Of a stretch of 64,000 bases of DNA, positions 28,076 through 37,171 are shown piece by piece. The notes under the pieces were generated by a model. That model saw only the letters and a program-made list of their open reading frames with translations. It made no database searches and was not told where the DNA came from. The translations under genes and the position numbers were made by a program. The stretch's first letter is position 1, and every line of letters begins with the position of its first letter. Source of the stretch: Kitasatospora aureofaciens (GTDB lineage Bacteria > Actinomycetota > Actinomycetes > Streptomycetales > Streptomycetaceae); assembly GCA_000720845.1 (NCBI GenBank), contig JODU01000015.1, positions 310,001 to 374,000 of the forward strand. The letters run 5' to 3'.

Positions 28076-29214
28076 CGCACCCAGCCGTCCCGGTACGACG
28101 CCCAGTCCTGTTCCGTCGCCGCGAAGTCGATGTACGCGGCGACGCCGAACCGCTCCCGGTCGGCGTCCGTGCGGGACAGTCCGAGGCGGACGCCGCGGAC
28201 GGCGGCGGCGACGGTCTCCGCGTGGTTCCAGTGGCCGAAGCGGTTCTCGTGGTAGAAGGGCAGGCCCATCAGGAGGTGGGTCGTGGGCGGGGTGGCCTCC
28301 AGCGCCAGTGAGGTCTGCTGGGCGACGTAGCCGCCGTACAGGCTCTCCAGCGGCTGCATGGTGTCGTAGGACATGACGGCGATCTGGTCGACGCGGCGGG
28401 CGACCTGGCCGAAGAACGCCTGCGACCACCACTTGGGGTGTCCCGCGACCGTGCCCCAGAAGGAGTGGAAGCCCGGCAGCGGGTCGATCTGGTGGGCGGC
28501 GACGGAGAGCTGCGCGTTGCGGGCGCGGGTGACGGCGCGGACGTCGTCCAGGAGGGAGAGGTAGTTCCGGTCGCCCGAGTGCAGCGGCTCCAGGTCGAGG
28601 TGGACGCCGTCGTAGCCCACGTCCAGGACCTGGCGGGCCGAGTCGACGACGGCGGCACGGGTGGCGGCCTTCTCCAGCCGCATGCCGTCGGGGCTCTCGG
28701 TGGCGAGGACGTCGCCGAGGAAGGCCTGGACGCGGACCCCGGGCAGCTCCCGGTGCACGGCGTCGACCAGCCAGCCGGCCTTCGGGTGGAGGGACTCGGG
28801 CAGCGTGCCGTCGTGTTCCATCGGGCCGGTGTGGACGTACAGGTCGCGGATGCCGGTCGCCTTGACGCGGCGGGCGAAGGCGGCGAGGTCCGCGTCGTCC
28901 TTGCGGCCGTCGACCCAGGCGTGGCCGAGCCAGATCGCGTCGCGGTCGCGGGTGTACGTGCCGTCGGCGGGGTCGCCCAGGTAGTTGACGCGGAGGGCGG
29001 TCTCCGCGGTGAGGAGGGGGAGGAGCAGGACGAGGAGGACGGCGAGGGTGATGCGGCGGGTGCGGCGGAGGCGCTTCTTCTTCTCCGGCTTCCCGTCCGC
29101 ACCGCCCGTGCCGCATTCGCCGTCGGGCGTGGGTGGCCCCGGCGGGGGCTGATCGTCGCCGGCGACTGCCCGGTCGGGTTGTGATTCGGTGTCTCTCCGG
29201 TCCGTGTCCTCCAC
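28072..29214 (-). CDS. Membrane-anchored GH18-like TIM-barrel protein
   Basis: This 380-residue protein has a charged cytoplasmic tail of about 50 residues, one membrane helix (LAVLLVLLLPLLTAETALRV) and an external barrel domain. The strand YDGVHLDLEPL resembles the glycoside hydrolase 18 motif DGxDxDxE. The middle Asp is His here, while the terminal Glu is kept. YDTMQ and HWNHAE fit later barrel strands. Polysaccharide hydrolysis is a guess from fold. The gene is convergent with sdhB, with no room for a terminator. Confidence 0.7.
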   Translation of the reverse strand: MEDTDRRDTESQPDRAVAGDDQPPPGPPTPDGECGTGGADGKPEKKKRLRRTRRITLAVLLVLLLPLLTAETALRVNYLGDPADGTYTRDRDAIWLGHAWVDGRKDDADLAAFARRVKATGIRDLYVHTGPMEHDGTLPESLHPKAGWLVDAVHRELPGVRVQAFLGDVLATESPDGMRLEKAATRAAVVDSARQVLDVGYDGVHLDLEPLHSGDRNYLSLLDDVRAVTRARNAQLSVAAHQIDPLPGFHSFWGTVAGHPKWWSQAFFGQVARRVDQIAVMSYDTMQPLESLYGGYVAQQTSLALEATPPTTHLLMGLPFYHENRFGHWNHAETVAAAVRGVRLGLSRTDADRERFGVAAYIDFAATEQDWASYRDGWVR

Positions 29215-29455
29215 GGTGTCCCCTCCCTGTGGCCCGGCCCCGGTCGCGGTGGCCGGATTCCGCGCCTACGCTCCGAGCGTGGTGCCAGCGGGGACGACGC
29301 GAACCGGTGTTCCGGTTGCGGTCAGGGGTGCGTGAGGATGATCTCCGCCGATCTGCTGCCGCCCCTGGCCACGGCCGGGGCGGCGCTGCTGCTGGCCGGG
29401 TACGGCCGGGTGCGCCGCATCCGGCGGGCCCGGACGCGGACGACTCCGGGCCGGG

Positions 29456-32068
29456 TCAGAACAGGCTCAGCAGGGCCTCCGCGGGGTCGGTGAGCTGGGT
29501 GTCGCCGCCCGGCAGGGGCAGTTCGAACCAGACCGTCTTGCCGCGCGGCGTACGCCGTGAGCCCCAGGCCGCGCTGAGCAGGCCGACCAGTTGCAGACCG
29601 CGGCCGCCCTCGTCGGTGTCGCGGGCGCGGCGCCGGCGCGGCTGGACCAGGCCCGAGTCCCAGACCTCGCAGACCAGCGTGCGGTCGAGCAGGAGGCGGA
29701 GCCTGATCTCGCCCTCGCCGTACCTGAGCGCGTTGGTGACCAGCTCGCTGACGAGCAGTTCCGTGGTGTCGACCAGCGGCTCCATGTCCCAGGCGAGCAG
29801 CTGGGCGCGGGCGTACTCGCGGGCCCGGCCGACGCTGCGCGGCTCCCGCGGCAGGGTCCAGTCGCCGACCGAGTCGCTGGGCAGGCCCTGGACGCGGGCC
29901 ATCAGCAGGGCGATGTCGTCCTCGCCGTGGTGGCTGTCGAGGGTGTGCAGGACCTGGTCGCAGACGTCCTCCAGGGGCTGGGCGGGGTCGGTGAGGGCGC
30001 CCACGAAGGCCTGGAGGCCCTCGTCGAGGGGGTGGTCGCGGCTTTCGACCAGTCCGTCGGTGTAGAGGGCGAGCAGGGCGCCCTCGGGCAGTTCGACCTC
30101 CACCTCCTCGAAGGGCTCCCCGCCGACGCCGAGCGGCAGCCCCGGCGGCACGTCCAGCATCAGCGCGGTCTCGCCGGGCTCGACCAGGACCGGCGGCAGG
30201 TGGCCCGCGTTGGCGAAGGTGCAGCGCCGGGTCACCGAGTCGTAGACGGCGTACACGCAGGTCGCCAGGTAGACCTCGGACAGGTCGGCCTCTCGGGGGC
30301 GGCGGGCGGCCCGGGTGGCCTGCTGGACGCCTCCCGGCGCGCCGAGGCCGCGGGCGATCTCGTCCAGCTGGGAGAGCACCTCGGCCGGTTCGAGGTCGAG
30401 CTGGGCCAGGGTGCGTACGGCGGTGCGCAGTTCGCCCATGGCGACGGCGGCGCGCAGACCGCGGCCCATGACGTCGCCGACGACCAGCGCGGTGCGGTGC
30501 CCGGGGAGTTCGATGACGTCGAACCAGTCGCCGCCGACCTCGCTGGCCCGGCCGGTGGCCGCGTTGCCGGGCAGGTAGCGGCAGGCGATGTCGAGGCCGG
30601 AGGCCTCCGGGTCGCCGGGCGGGAGCAGAGAGCGTTGCAGTATCAGCGCGCGTTCGTGTTCGCGCCGGTAGAGGCGGGCGTTGTCGATGCAGACGGCGGC
30701 GCGCGCGGCCAGTTCCACCGCGAGGTTGCGGTCGCGGTCGCCGAACGGCTCGCTGCCCTTGGTGCGGGCGAACTGGACGAGGCCGACGACCGTGTCGTGG
30801 GCCACCATCGGCACGGCGAGCGTGGACTGCACGAGGCCGCCGTCCTCGGCGGGGACGGCGCGCGGCCGGGCGGTGCGCAGGGCGTCCGCGCAGGGCGAGT
30901 TGAACGGGTAGTGGTGGACGGCGCCGAGCTTGACCCGCTCGCCGGTGCCGAGGAAGGGCGCGTCCGAGACCGCACTGGAGAAGGCGACACGGCGCAGTTC
31001 CGCGCTGCCGTCGGCGAGGCCGGGCGGGGACTGGTCGCCGACCAGCAGGCCCTGGTAGAGGTCGACGGTGGCCAGGTCGCAGAAGCCGGGGACGACCACG
31101 TCGAGGAGTTCGCGGGCGGTGGTCTCCAGGTCGAGGGAGTTGCCGATGCGGGCACCGGCCTCGTTGAGCAGGGCGAGGTTGCGCCGGGCGGCGGCGGCCT
31201 CGCGGGCTGCCTGGCGGCGGGCGGTGATGTCGGTGCCGAGCCAGGCGACGCCGATGGGCCGGCCGGAACCGCTGTGCACGCGGTAGAGGTTGACGGACCA
31301 GTGGCGGCGTTCCTCCGAGCCCGGCACGAAACCCGTGACGTGCATGTCGGTGATGGAGTCGCCGGTCTCCAGGACCCGGCGCAGGGTCGCGGAGACCCGG
31401 TCGGCCTCGGCGCGCGGCAGGTAGTCGTGGACGCCCTTGCCGCGGTGGTCGTCGGGTGTGCCGCCGAAGGTGGAGGCGAACCGCTGGTTGGCACGGCGCA
31501 CCCGCAGGTCGGGGTCGATCAGCAGGAAGCCGAACGGAGACTGGCCGAATATGGCCTGCGACGCGGCGAGATCGGTCTCGATGCTGCGCAGGACGCGGAC
31601 GTCGACGACGATGCAGACGGCGGCCCTCTCCCCGTCCTCCGTGCGCGTCGGCATGACGTACACCTCGGCGAGCCCGCGCCGTGCGCGCCGTCCGCCCTCC
31701 GGCAGTTCGGTTCCGGTGGCCTCGTCCGGGGCGCGGAAGGGGACCACGCCGGTCCACTCCCGCCCGTCGAGGATCTCGGTCATCTTGCGCTGGCCGCGTT
31801 CGCGCAGGTCGGGATCGATGAAGGCCTCGATGGGGTCCGTGCCCACGGCGTCCTCGGCCCGGATGCCGAGCAGTTGCTCCGCGCGCAGGCTCCACTGGTC
31901 GACGAGGCCGTCGGGGCCGATGGAGAAGGAGGCGACCTTGATGTAGTCGTAGATGGAGCCGGGCGGGCTGCTCTGCCACACCGCGTCACCGAGTGGCGCG
32001 TCTGCCGACGGGCCCTCGGACTCCGTGGACTCCGTGGGCTCCTTGGCCCTCGCTGGTATCTCGCTCAC
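29456..32068 (-). CDS. PAS-PAS-GAF-PP2C-ATPase multidomain phosphatase (RsbU/SpoIIE-like signalling protein)
   Basis: The protein has 870 residues with a GTG start and GGAGG upstream. Domains in order are PAS (about 40-110), PAS with PAC (about 160-280), GAF (about 300-460), SpoIIE/PP2C phosphatase (about 480-720; EVGGDWFDVIEL, GDVMGRGLRAA, NAGHLPP, YTDGLVE, GEDDIALLMA) and a C-terminal HATPase_c_2 anti-sigma-like domain (ELLVSELVTNALRYG, GRGLQLV). Such proteins sense a signal and dephosphorylate anti-anti-sigma factors, and can also phosphorylate them. The start of a longer frame upstream lacks support. Confidence 0.88.
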   Translation of the reverse strand: MSEIPARAKEPTESTESEGPSADAPLGDAVWQSSPPGSIYDYIKVASFSIGPDGLVDQWSLRAEQLLGIRAEDAVGTDPIEAFIDPDLRERGQRKMTEILDGREWTGVVPFRAPDEATGTELPEGGRRARRGLAEVYVMPTRTEDGERAAVCIVVDVRVLRSIETDLAASQAIFGQSPFGFLLIDPDLRVRRANQRFASTFGGTPDDHRGKGVHDYLPRAEADRVSATLRRVLETGDSITDMHVTGFVPGSEERRHWSVNLYRVHSGSGRPIGVAWLGTDITARRQAAREAAAARRNLALLNEAGARIGNSLDLETTARELLDVVVPGFCDLATVDLYQGLLVGDQSPPGLADGSAELRRVAFSSAVSDAPFLGTGERVKLGAVHHYPFNSPCADALRTARPRAVPAEDGGLVQSTLAVPMVAHDTVVGLVQFARTKGSEPFGDRDRNLAVELAARAAVCIDNARLYRREHERALILQRSLLPPGDPEASGLDIACRYLPGNAATGRASEVGGDWFDVIELPGHRTALVVGDVMGRGLRAAVAMGELRTAVRTLAQLDLEPAEVLSQLDEIARGLGAPGGVQQATRAARRPREADLSEVYLATCVYAVYDSVTRRCTFANAGHLPPVLVEPGETALMLDVPPGLPLGVGGEPFEEVEVELPEGALLALYTDGLVESRDHPLDEGLQAFVGALTDPAQPLEDVCDQVLHTLDSHHGEDDIALLMARVQGLPSDSVGDWTLPREPRSVGRAREYARAQLLAWDMEPLVDTTELLVSELVTNALRYGEGEIRLRLLLDRTLVCEVWDSGLVQPRRRRARDTDEGGRGLQLVGLLSAAWGSRRTPRGKTVWFELPLPGGDTQLTDPAEALLSLF

Positions 32069-32419
32069 GCGAACCGTCCCCTCCAGCTCACCGCGTCCGG
32101 CACCGGTCACCGGAGGCGGCTGCCCGCAGTATCCAGCACTACGGCGCCGCACGACACGGTGTTCACGATCACAGCACGGTCCCGATGGTTTTCGGTCCGG
32201 ACCGTGACAACACTTCCAGTCTTCTAACCAGCGGACACGGCATCGAATCACGGAGTCCCACAACTGCCACTGGCCTGAACCGGTCGACGACCCGGAGCAT
32301 GGTTGATATGAGGACATTTCGGATTCCCGACCGGAGCGGTGGCGACGGTGCGTCACGAGGCCGTCGCGCTAGGACCTGTCCGACAATTCGCGCCGTCGCC
32401 CGCGGGCAGGCGGGAATCG
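32069..32419. other. Intergenic promoter region of the PP2C signalling gene
   Basis: These 351 bases have no gene. The stretch 32150-32330 is less GC-rich and should hold the promoter for the phosphatase gene to its left. I see no convincing -35/-10 pair or strong hairpin. Confidence 0.5.
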
Positions 32420-32875
32420 TCAGACAGGACCGAGCGGCAGGGTGAGTTCGAACCACACCGTCTTGCCCGCCTCGCCGGGGCGGGTCCCCCAGCGACGCGC
32501 GGCGGACGCCACCAACTGCAGACCCCGGCCGTCCTCGTCGTCGGGGCGGGCGGCGCGCTCGCGGGGCGGGTCGGGCAGCGGGTCGGAGACCTCCACCAGC
32601 AGGACCCCGGCGGCTCCCGCGGGGCCGCGCACCACCCGGACGCCGATGGGGCCGGTGGCGTGCCGCAGGGCGTTGGTGACCAGCTCGCTGACCAGCAGGG
32701 CGGCGATGTCCCCGACGCTGTCGAGGCGCCACTCGCCCAGGGTCCGGCGGACCAGGGAGCGGGCGATGCGCACGGCGTCCGGCGCCGCGGGAAAGACCCA
32801 CTCCGCACAGTCGCCCTCGCCGTCACTCACGCCGATCACTTCCCCGGCCGACGACCCATAGTTGCCCGTTTTCAT
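32420..32875 (-). CDS. Anti-sigma-type ATP-binding protein (HATPase_c_2)
   Basis: The product has 151 residues with the RsbW-like ATPase fold: ALLVSELVTNALRHA (N box), EVSDPLPDPP (G1 region), DEDGRGLQLV and GKTVWFEL. It resembles the C-terminal domain of the PP2C protein next to it, so the two may act on related anti-anti-sigma factors. The start is uncertain: ATG 32875 has no clear ribosome site, and GTG 32890 or an internal GTG after GGGGAAGTGA are possible. Confidence 0.8.
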   Translation of the reverse strand: MKTGNYGSSAGEVIGVSDGEGDCAEWVFPAAPDAVRIARSLVRRTLGEWRLDSVGDIAALLVSELVTNALRHATGPIGVRVVRGPAGAAGVLLVEVSDPLPDPPRERAARPDDEDGRGLQLVASAARRWGTRPGEAGKTVWFELTLPLGPV

Positions 32876-32897
32876 GGGGTTAATGGGCACATACCCT

Positions 32898-33332
32898 TTA
32901 TCCGGGCCCAGTACCGCTCGCCGGGGTCCCCGTGTCGAGTCCCAGATGTGCGAGCACCCGCTCTACGGCCGGTACGTCCTGGTCGAGCCAGGGCACGTCC
33001 CAGATCTGGGCGGGGGTCAGCCAGCGCAGTTCGTCGTGGTCCTCAAGAGGTTCGGGGGCGGCGGAGCCGGGGCGCAGGCGGGCGGTCCACACCTGGAGGA
33101 CGAACGGCGCCCGCAGGGGCCACTGACCCGGGACGCGCTCACCGGGTTCGGCCGCCACCCCCAGTTCCTCGCGCAGTTCGCGCACGAGCGCCGCCTCGGG
33201 CGTCTCGCCCGCCTCGACCTTGCCGCCGGGCAGCTCCCACCGTCCGGCCAGTTCGGCGGGTGCGCTGCGGCGAGCGGCGAGCAGACGTCCGCCCTCGACC
33301 AGGGCGGCGCCCACCACGATCCGTTCCGTCAT
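32898..33332 (-). CDS. NUDIX hydrolase, MutT-like
   Basis: This 144-residue hydrolase has the complete Nudix box GGKVEAGETPEAALV followed by RELREELGV (about 36-59). It starts MTERIVVGAALVEGGRLLAARR, as in 8-oxo-dGTP pyrophosphatase relatives. Likely role: clearing oxidised nucleoside triphosphates, though the exact substrate is not determined by sequence. It is 22 bases from the ATPase gene on the same strand. Confidence 0.88.
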   Translation of the reverse strand: MTERIVVGAALVEGGRLLAARRSAPAELAGRWELPGGKVEAGETPEAALVRELREELGVAAEPGERVPGQWPLRAPFVLQVWTARLRPGSAAPEPLEDHDELRWLTPAQIWDVPWLDQDVPAVERVLAHLGLDTGTPASGTGPG

Positions 33333-33383
33333 GCGCCGGAGCCTACGGCCTGGCCGGCCGGGCCCGGCCGGCGCCGCCGCGCG

Positions 33384-33575
33384 TCAGTCCCCCGCGGCCG
33401 TCCCGGCCGTGCCGAGCTTCTCGACCCAGTAGAGCTGCCGGTGTCCGCGACCGTCGAGGGTGTCCGCGATCTGCTGGGCCTCCGCCCGGGTCGCGTACCT
33501 GCCCACGCGGTAGCGATTGCCGTTGTCGTCCTGCCGGAAGACCAGCCAGGGCAGAGTGACCGTGCTGTCGTTCAT
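33384..33575 (-). CDS. 63-residue SPOR-like small protein
   Basis: The product reads TLPWLVFRQDDNGNRYRVGRY with TRAEAQQIADTLDGRG and ends GTAGTAAGD. The pattern (hydrophobic strand, RVGRYATRAEAQ helix, LYWVEK strand) fits a minimal SPOR-type fold. Similar small proteins are common in Streptomyces; I know no function. It sits 51 bases upstream of the NUDIX gene on the same strand. Confidence 0.7.
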   Translation of the reverse strand: MNDSTVTLPWLVFRQDDNGNRYRVGRYATRAEAQQIADTLDGRGHRQLYWVEKLGTAGTAAGD

Positions 33576-34000
33576 CGCGCCCCTCCACTTCCCGTTCCCG
33601 CCGCCCGCGGCACCTGCCTCGCCCCGCCCGCCAAGGAAACCGCAATCCGCATATGCCCGAGCCTACGCCCAACCTTCACGGAGCGAACACGGCTTTGCAC
33701 AAAGAGGTACGCAACCAGCCAGAACGCAGGGGGCGCACGACGCGGAACGCGCCGTCTGCGCACCCCGATGCCTCCGGTCACAGGCATGGCGGGGCCGGGC
33801 GGGTCGACCTGGGGGAACGACCGGATTGCGGCGGCGACACGCAGGGAACCGCGACCCCGGACGGGTGTGCGAGCGGGGTCGTGGAGCACGGGAGGCGCAC
33901 GACAGGCGTGCGCCATCTCACACCGCCGCACGCCGTCCGTCGTCGCGGCAGGGCATGCCGGGGTGCGTGAACTCCCAAGGCCGGGGCCTCGCTTGACGGG
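33576..34000. other. Intergenic region between the SPOR-like gene and the GntR gene
   Basis: There are 425 bases without a convincing gene. A palindrome CTTTGCACAAAG lies at 33693-33704 in the least GC-rich part and may belong to the promoter of the small SPOR-like gene. A short hairpin (AGGCC GG GGCCT, 33978-33989) lies just past the GntR stop and may end that transcript. Confidence 0.45.
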
Positions 34001-34753
34001 CTACCTGACCGGCAGGTGGTACGCCACCCGGTACCGATCGGCCGGGACGACCACGTCCGCCGTCTCCACCGCGCGCCCGGAGGCATAGAACGTGCGGTGG
34101 ACGACCAGCACCACGTGCCCGGGCACGCCGCCGAGGGCGAGCAACTCCTCGGCGAGGCCGGGACGGGCGCCGACCTCCTCGGTGACGTTGTCGACGACGA
34201 CGTCGATGGCGGCCATCCGCTCGACGACGCCCATGCCGCCGAGCGGACCCTCCTCGGGCAGCATCACGGGAGTGCGGCCGGTCAGGTCCAGCGGCTCCCA
34301 CGACGTGGAGAGCATGACCGCCTCACCGGCCTCCCGGAAGACGTACCGCGTGCACATCACCCGGTCACCGGGCTTGATGCCCAGCCGCTCGGCGACGGCA
34401 CCGCTCGCCTCGGCCTGTTCGCTGCGCGACTCCCAGGTGCCGTGCGCGTCGGCGTCGGCCTGCTCCTGGCGGAAGGGCGTGGCACCGCCGGCCGGCCGGT
34501 ACCCGGAGCGGGCGACGCGCCGCGGGACGGGCCGCTCGCGCACATACGTGCCGGAACCGGAGCGGCCCTCGACCAGCCCCTCGGCCATCAGCACCTTGCG
34601 GGCCTCCAGCGCGACGGTGTCCGAGACGCCGTACTCCTCGCGGATCCGCGCCTGGGACGGCAGGCGGGTATGGGGCGGCAGCAGGCCGTCGGCGATCTTC
34701 TTGCGGAGATCACCCGCGACACGCAGATACGCCGGCTGCTCACCGAATGTCAC
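34001..34753 (-). CDS. GntR/HutC-family transcriptional regulator
   Basis: The protein has 250 residues. The N-terminal winged helix (LRKKIADGLLPPHTRLPSQ, then YGVSDTVALEARKVL and GRSGSGTYV) is of GntR type. The C-terminal UTRA ligand-binding domain is of HutC type (RYVFREAGEAVMLSTSWEP, HVVLVVHRTFYASGR). The effector is unknown and no catabolic operon adjoins it, so the target may be itself. Confidence 0.9.
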   Translation of the reverse strand: MTFGEQPAYLRVAGDLRKKIADGLLPPHTRLPSQARIREEYGVSDTVALEARKVLMAEGLVEGRSGSGTYVRERPVPRRVARSGYRPAGGATPFRQEQADADAHGTWESRSEQAEASGAVAERLGIKPGDRVMCTRYVFREAGEAVMLSTSWEPLDLTGRTPVMLPEEGPLGGMGVVERMAAIDVVVDNVTEEVGARPGLAEELLALGGVPGHVVLVVHRTFYASGRAVETADVVVPADRYRVAYHLPVR

Positions 34754-34793
34754 TGGCCGCTCCCATCAGGTTGTACAGACAGCAACAGCGTGG

Positions 34794-34806
34794 CAACCGT
34801 AGGTTG
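34794..34806. promoter_or_regulatory. Palindrome upstream of the GntR gene (autoregulation candidate)
   Basis: CAACC GTA GGTTG is a 5-3-5 inverted repeat 41-53 bases before the GntR start, a suitable position for an autoregulatory operator. Confidence 0.35.
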
Positions 34807-34900
34807 GCTCAGGCAAGCAAAGGCCAAAGAATCACTCGATGTGATGACTTGTGTGGCCGGAGGGCTTTACGCAGGCACTTTCTCCCCACTGGGGCCGCTC

Positions 34901-36046
34901 TCACACCTCCACGCCGGGGTCGTCTCCCCCGCCGTCGCCCTCGCCCCCGCCACCGCCCTCGTAGTCCGGCGGTGTGATGGCCAGGCCCAGAGCCTTGCGG
35001 GCGGTGACCGTGCTGTCGGCCACCACGAGGTCGTAGCCCTTGCCGTAGTGCTCGTAGTACGCGTCGAGGTCGGCGGCCTTCGCCGCCAGGCCCCACTCCC
35101 GCTGCGCCGTCCGCAGGTCCTCGGTCAGTCCGGCGACCGGGCGCTCGGCGCCGGCGGGCCAGTCGTGCCCGTCCAGCATCGCGATCTCGCCCCTGAGCGC
35201 CTCCGAGACCTGCCCCGCCCAGACCCGGTAGCCCGCGAAGTCGTCCTCGACGGCCTCCGCGGCGGGCACCTCGTCCATCGCCCGGTTCAGGTAGCCCTCC
35301 GCGAGCAGGTACGTGTGCTGGTCCGGGTCGAGCCGCGCGCCGTCGTTGCGCAGCGAGCCGGTCAGCGTGTCCCGCTCGTCCGTGTTCCCGAACAGGCAGG
35401 TGATCTCGCGGTCACCGGTCCGCCAGCTCGCGGAGGTCGGGGTCAGGTAGTACACGTCGACGTCGGCCGGCAGCGCCCACCGGTCCATCGCGTAGCCGTC
35501 CTGAAGGGCGTAGCACCGGTCGTCGGCGGCGCGCGTGATCTCCGCGTCGCCCGGGTAGGAACCGTCCGGCAGGTCGAAGGCGGCGAACACCTCGCCGTCG
35601 TGCTCCTGCGCGCAGGGCACCTCGTCGACGTCGTACGTCACTCCCTGGAGGGAGCCGCCCGGAGTGGTGAAGCACTGGCCCTTCTCGAGGGAGTAGGCGG
35701 TGCCCTCGCCGCGCGCCGCGTCCCGGAAGCCGTCCCAGAAGTCGCCGACGGCGCCCGTGGAGAGCGTCAGCACCCACAGGACCAGCCCCACGCCGGACAG
35801 CACGGTACCGGCCACCGCGAAGCCCTTGCCCCGCTCGCCCCGCTTCCGGATCCGGGCCAGCGCGATCAGTCCGAGCACGAGACCGACCGCGGGCACGAAG
35901 CACAGGACACCGAGCACGAACGCGGCGATGGCGAGCCCGCTGACGGGGGCCTGCCGGGGGTACGGCGTGAGGGGCCGGCCCCACTGCGGAGCGTACGGAC
36001 CCTGGGGGTACTGCCCTTGGGGTCCCGGCGGGGGCGGCATGGACAC
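34901..36046 (-). CDS. DUF4190 / septum-formation-family membrane protein
   Basis: The protein has 381 residues. A Pro/Gln/Tyr-rich cytoplasmic tail (about 30 residues) is followed by two membrane helices of a DUF4190 unit (GLAIAAFVLGVLCFVPAVGL, VAGTVLSGVGLVLWVLTL). An external domain with paired cysteines follows (KGQCFTTPGG, VDEVPCAQEHDGEVFA), typical of the Septum_form family. The tail is Gly/Asp-rich. The start could instead be ATG 36040, two codons in; neither has a clear ribosome site. The exact role is unknown. Confidence 0.8.
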   Translation of the reverse strand: MSMPPPPGPQGQYPQGPYAPQWGRPLTPYPRQAPVSGLAIAAFVLGVLCFVPAVGLVLGLIALARIRKRGERGKGFAVAGTVLSGVGLVLWVLTLSTGAVGDFWDGFRDAARGEGTAYSLEKGQCFTTPGGSLQGVTYDVDEVPCAQEHDGEVFAAFDLPDGSYPGDAEITRAADDRCYALQDGYAMDRWALPADVDVYYLTPTSASWRTGDREITCLFGNTDERDTLTGSLRNDGARLDPDQHTYLLAEGYLNRAMDEVPAAEAVEDDFAGYRVWAGQVSEALRGEIAMLDGHDWPAGAERPVAGLTEDLRTAQREWGLAAKAADLDAYYEHYGKGYDLVVADSTVTARKALGLAITPPDYEGGGGGEGDGGGDDPGVEV

Positions 36047-36216
36047 GGGTTCATCGTAAGCGCGGTACGCGCGGGGCCGGTGCGCGGGGCGATCCGAGCG
36101 GCGCCCGCGCCGTCGTCAGCCGGACCTCAGCGACGAGGGCACGACGGACTCCTGATGCGGCACGGGCGCGGTCGGACGCGGGTTCCGACGTGTGGGCAAC
36201 GGCCTTCCGGCGCCCC

Positions 36217-37047
36217 TCAGTTGTCGAACGCGGTGGCCCGGCTGTGCTTCTCCCACGCCTCGACGTCCTCGCGGACCTGGTCGAGGTGGCCGAGGACCGC
36301 GCTGACGCCGTCGTCGCCCAGCGGCAGGCGCAGCGGGGTGTGCTCGGCCGCCAGGGCGGCCCGGATGACCGCGGCCGCCTTGGCGGGGTCGCCGGGCTGG
36401 CTGCCGTCGCCCGCGGCGATCATCGCGCGGGTCTCGCCGACCTTGGCGTACACGCCGCTGTCCGCGCTGATCCCGGCGTTGCCGGCCTCGAACAGGCCGG
36501 TGCGGAAGGAGCCCGGCTCGACGATCAGCACCTTGACGCCGAAGTCCCGGACCTCGTCCGCGAGCCCCTCGGACAGGCCCTCCAGCGCGAACTTCGTGGC
36601 GCTGTACGCCGAGAAGCCGGCGAAGGACAGCTGCCCGCCCATGCTGCTCATCTGCACGATCGCGCCCGAGCGCCGCTCCCGCATGGACGGCAGCACCGCG
36701 CGCGTCAACGCGGCCGGGCCGAAGACGTGCACGTCGAACAGCGCGCGCAACTCGTCCTCGCCGGTCTCCTCCAGGGCGCCGACGTGCGTGCGGCCCGCGT
36801 TGTTGACGAGTACGTCGATCCGGCCGTGCCGTGCCAGTACGTCCCCTACGGTGTCCCCGGCGGCGGCCGTGTCGGCGACGTCCAGGCGCAGCGCCTCCAT
36901 CTGGTCCGGGTGCGCGGCCACGAGGTCGTCGAGCGCCTCGGGGCGCCGTGCCGCGCCGACCACCACGTCGCCGTCGCCCAGGGCCGCCTCGGCGAGCGCC
37001 CGCCCGAAGCCGCTGCTCGCCCCGGTGATCAGCCACACCTTGTTCAT
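36217..37047 (-). CDS. Short-chain dehydrogenase/reductase
   Basis: This 276-residue NAD(P)-dependent oxidoreductase has TGASSGFG (8-15), NNAG, catalytic Ser in MSSMGG and YSATK. I start at MNKVWLITGA because GGGGAG lies 5 bases upstream; the longer frame only adds a translated tandem repeat. It is divergent from a LysR gene that could control it. Substrate unknown. Confidence 0.9.
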   Translation of the reverse strand: MNKVWLITGASSGFGRALAEAALGDGDVVVGAARRPEALDDLVAAHPDQMEALRLDVADTAAAGDTVGDVLARHGRIDVLVNNAGRTHVGALEETGEDELRALFDVHVFGPAALTRAVLPSMRERRSGAIVQMSSMGGQLSFAGFSAYSATKFALEGLSEGLADEVRDFGVKVLIVEPGSFRTGLFEAGNAGISADSGVYAKVGETRAMIAAGDGSQPGDPAKAAAVIRAALAAEHTPLRLPLGDDGVSAVLGHLDQVREDVEAWEKHSRATAFDN

Positions 37048-37063
37048 TCCGACTCCCCGCGTG

Positions 37064-37108
37064 TCCGTTGTTCCGGCATCCGTTGTTCCGGCATCCGTTG
37101 TTCCGACA
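37064..37108. repeat. Three tandem 15-bp repeats between SDR and LysR genes
   Basis: The unit TCCGTTGTTCCGGCA occurs three times head to tail; the third copy has GACA at its end. It lies 17 bases upstream of the SDR start, where operator repeats would be placed. Confidence 0.7.
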
Positions 37109-37156
37109 CCAACCACCCTGGGCCACAAGCGGGTTGCCGGTCCAAGACCCACGGTG

Positions 37157-37171
37157 ATAACCAACGGTTAT
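37157..37171. promoter_or_regulatory. LysR-type operator candidate overlapping the lysR start codon
   Basis: ATAACC AAC GGTTAT is a perfect 15-bp palindrome of the T-N11-A class. It covers the first two bases of the LysR ATG. No ribosome site is present, so the regulator mRNA may be leaderless and the site autoregulatory. Confidence 0.5.

Noticed and set aside
29338..29493. 51-codon plus-strand ORF with a hydrophobic start, between the GH18-like and PP2C genes
   Set aside because: The only ribosome-like GAGG touches the ATG, the second half is Arg-rich low-quality sequence, and it runs into the convergent PP2C gene. I see nothing else in that 241-base gap.
33693..33704. Palindrome CTTTGCACAAAG as a defined regulator site
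   Set aside because: Short and isolated, and no regulator can be assigned; mentioned in the intergenic entry only.
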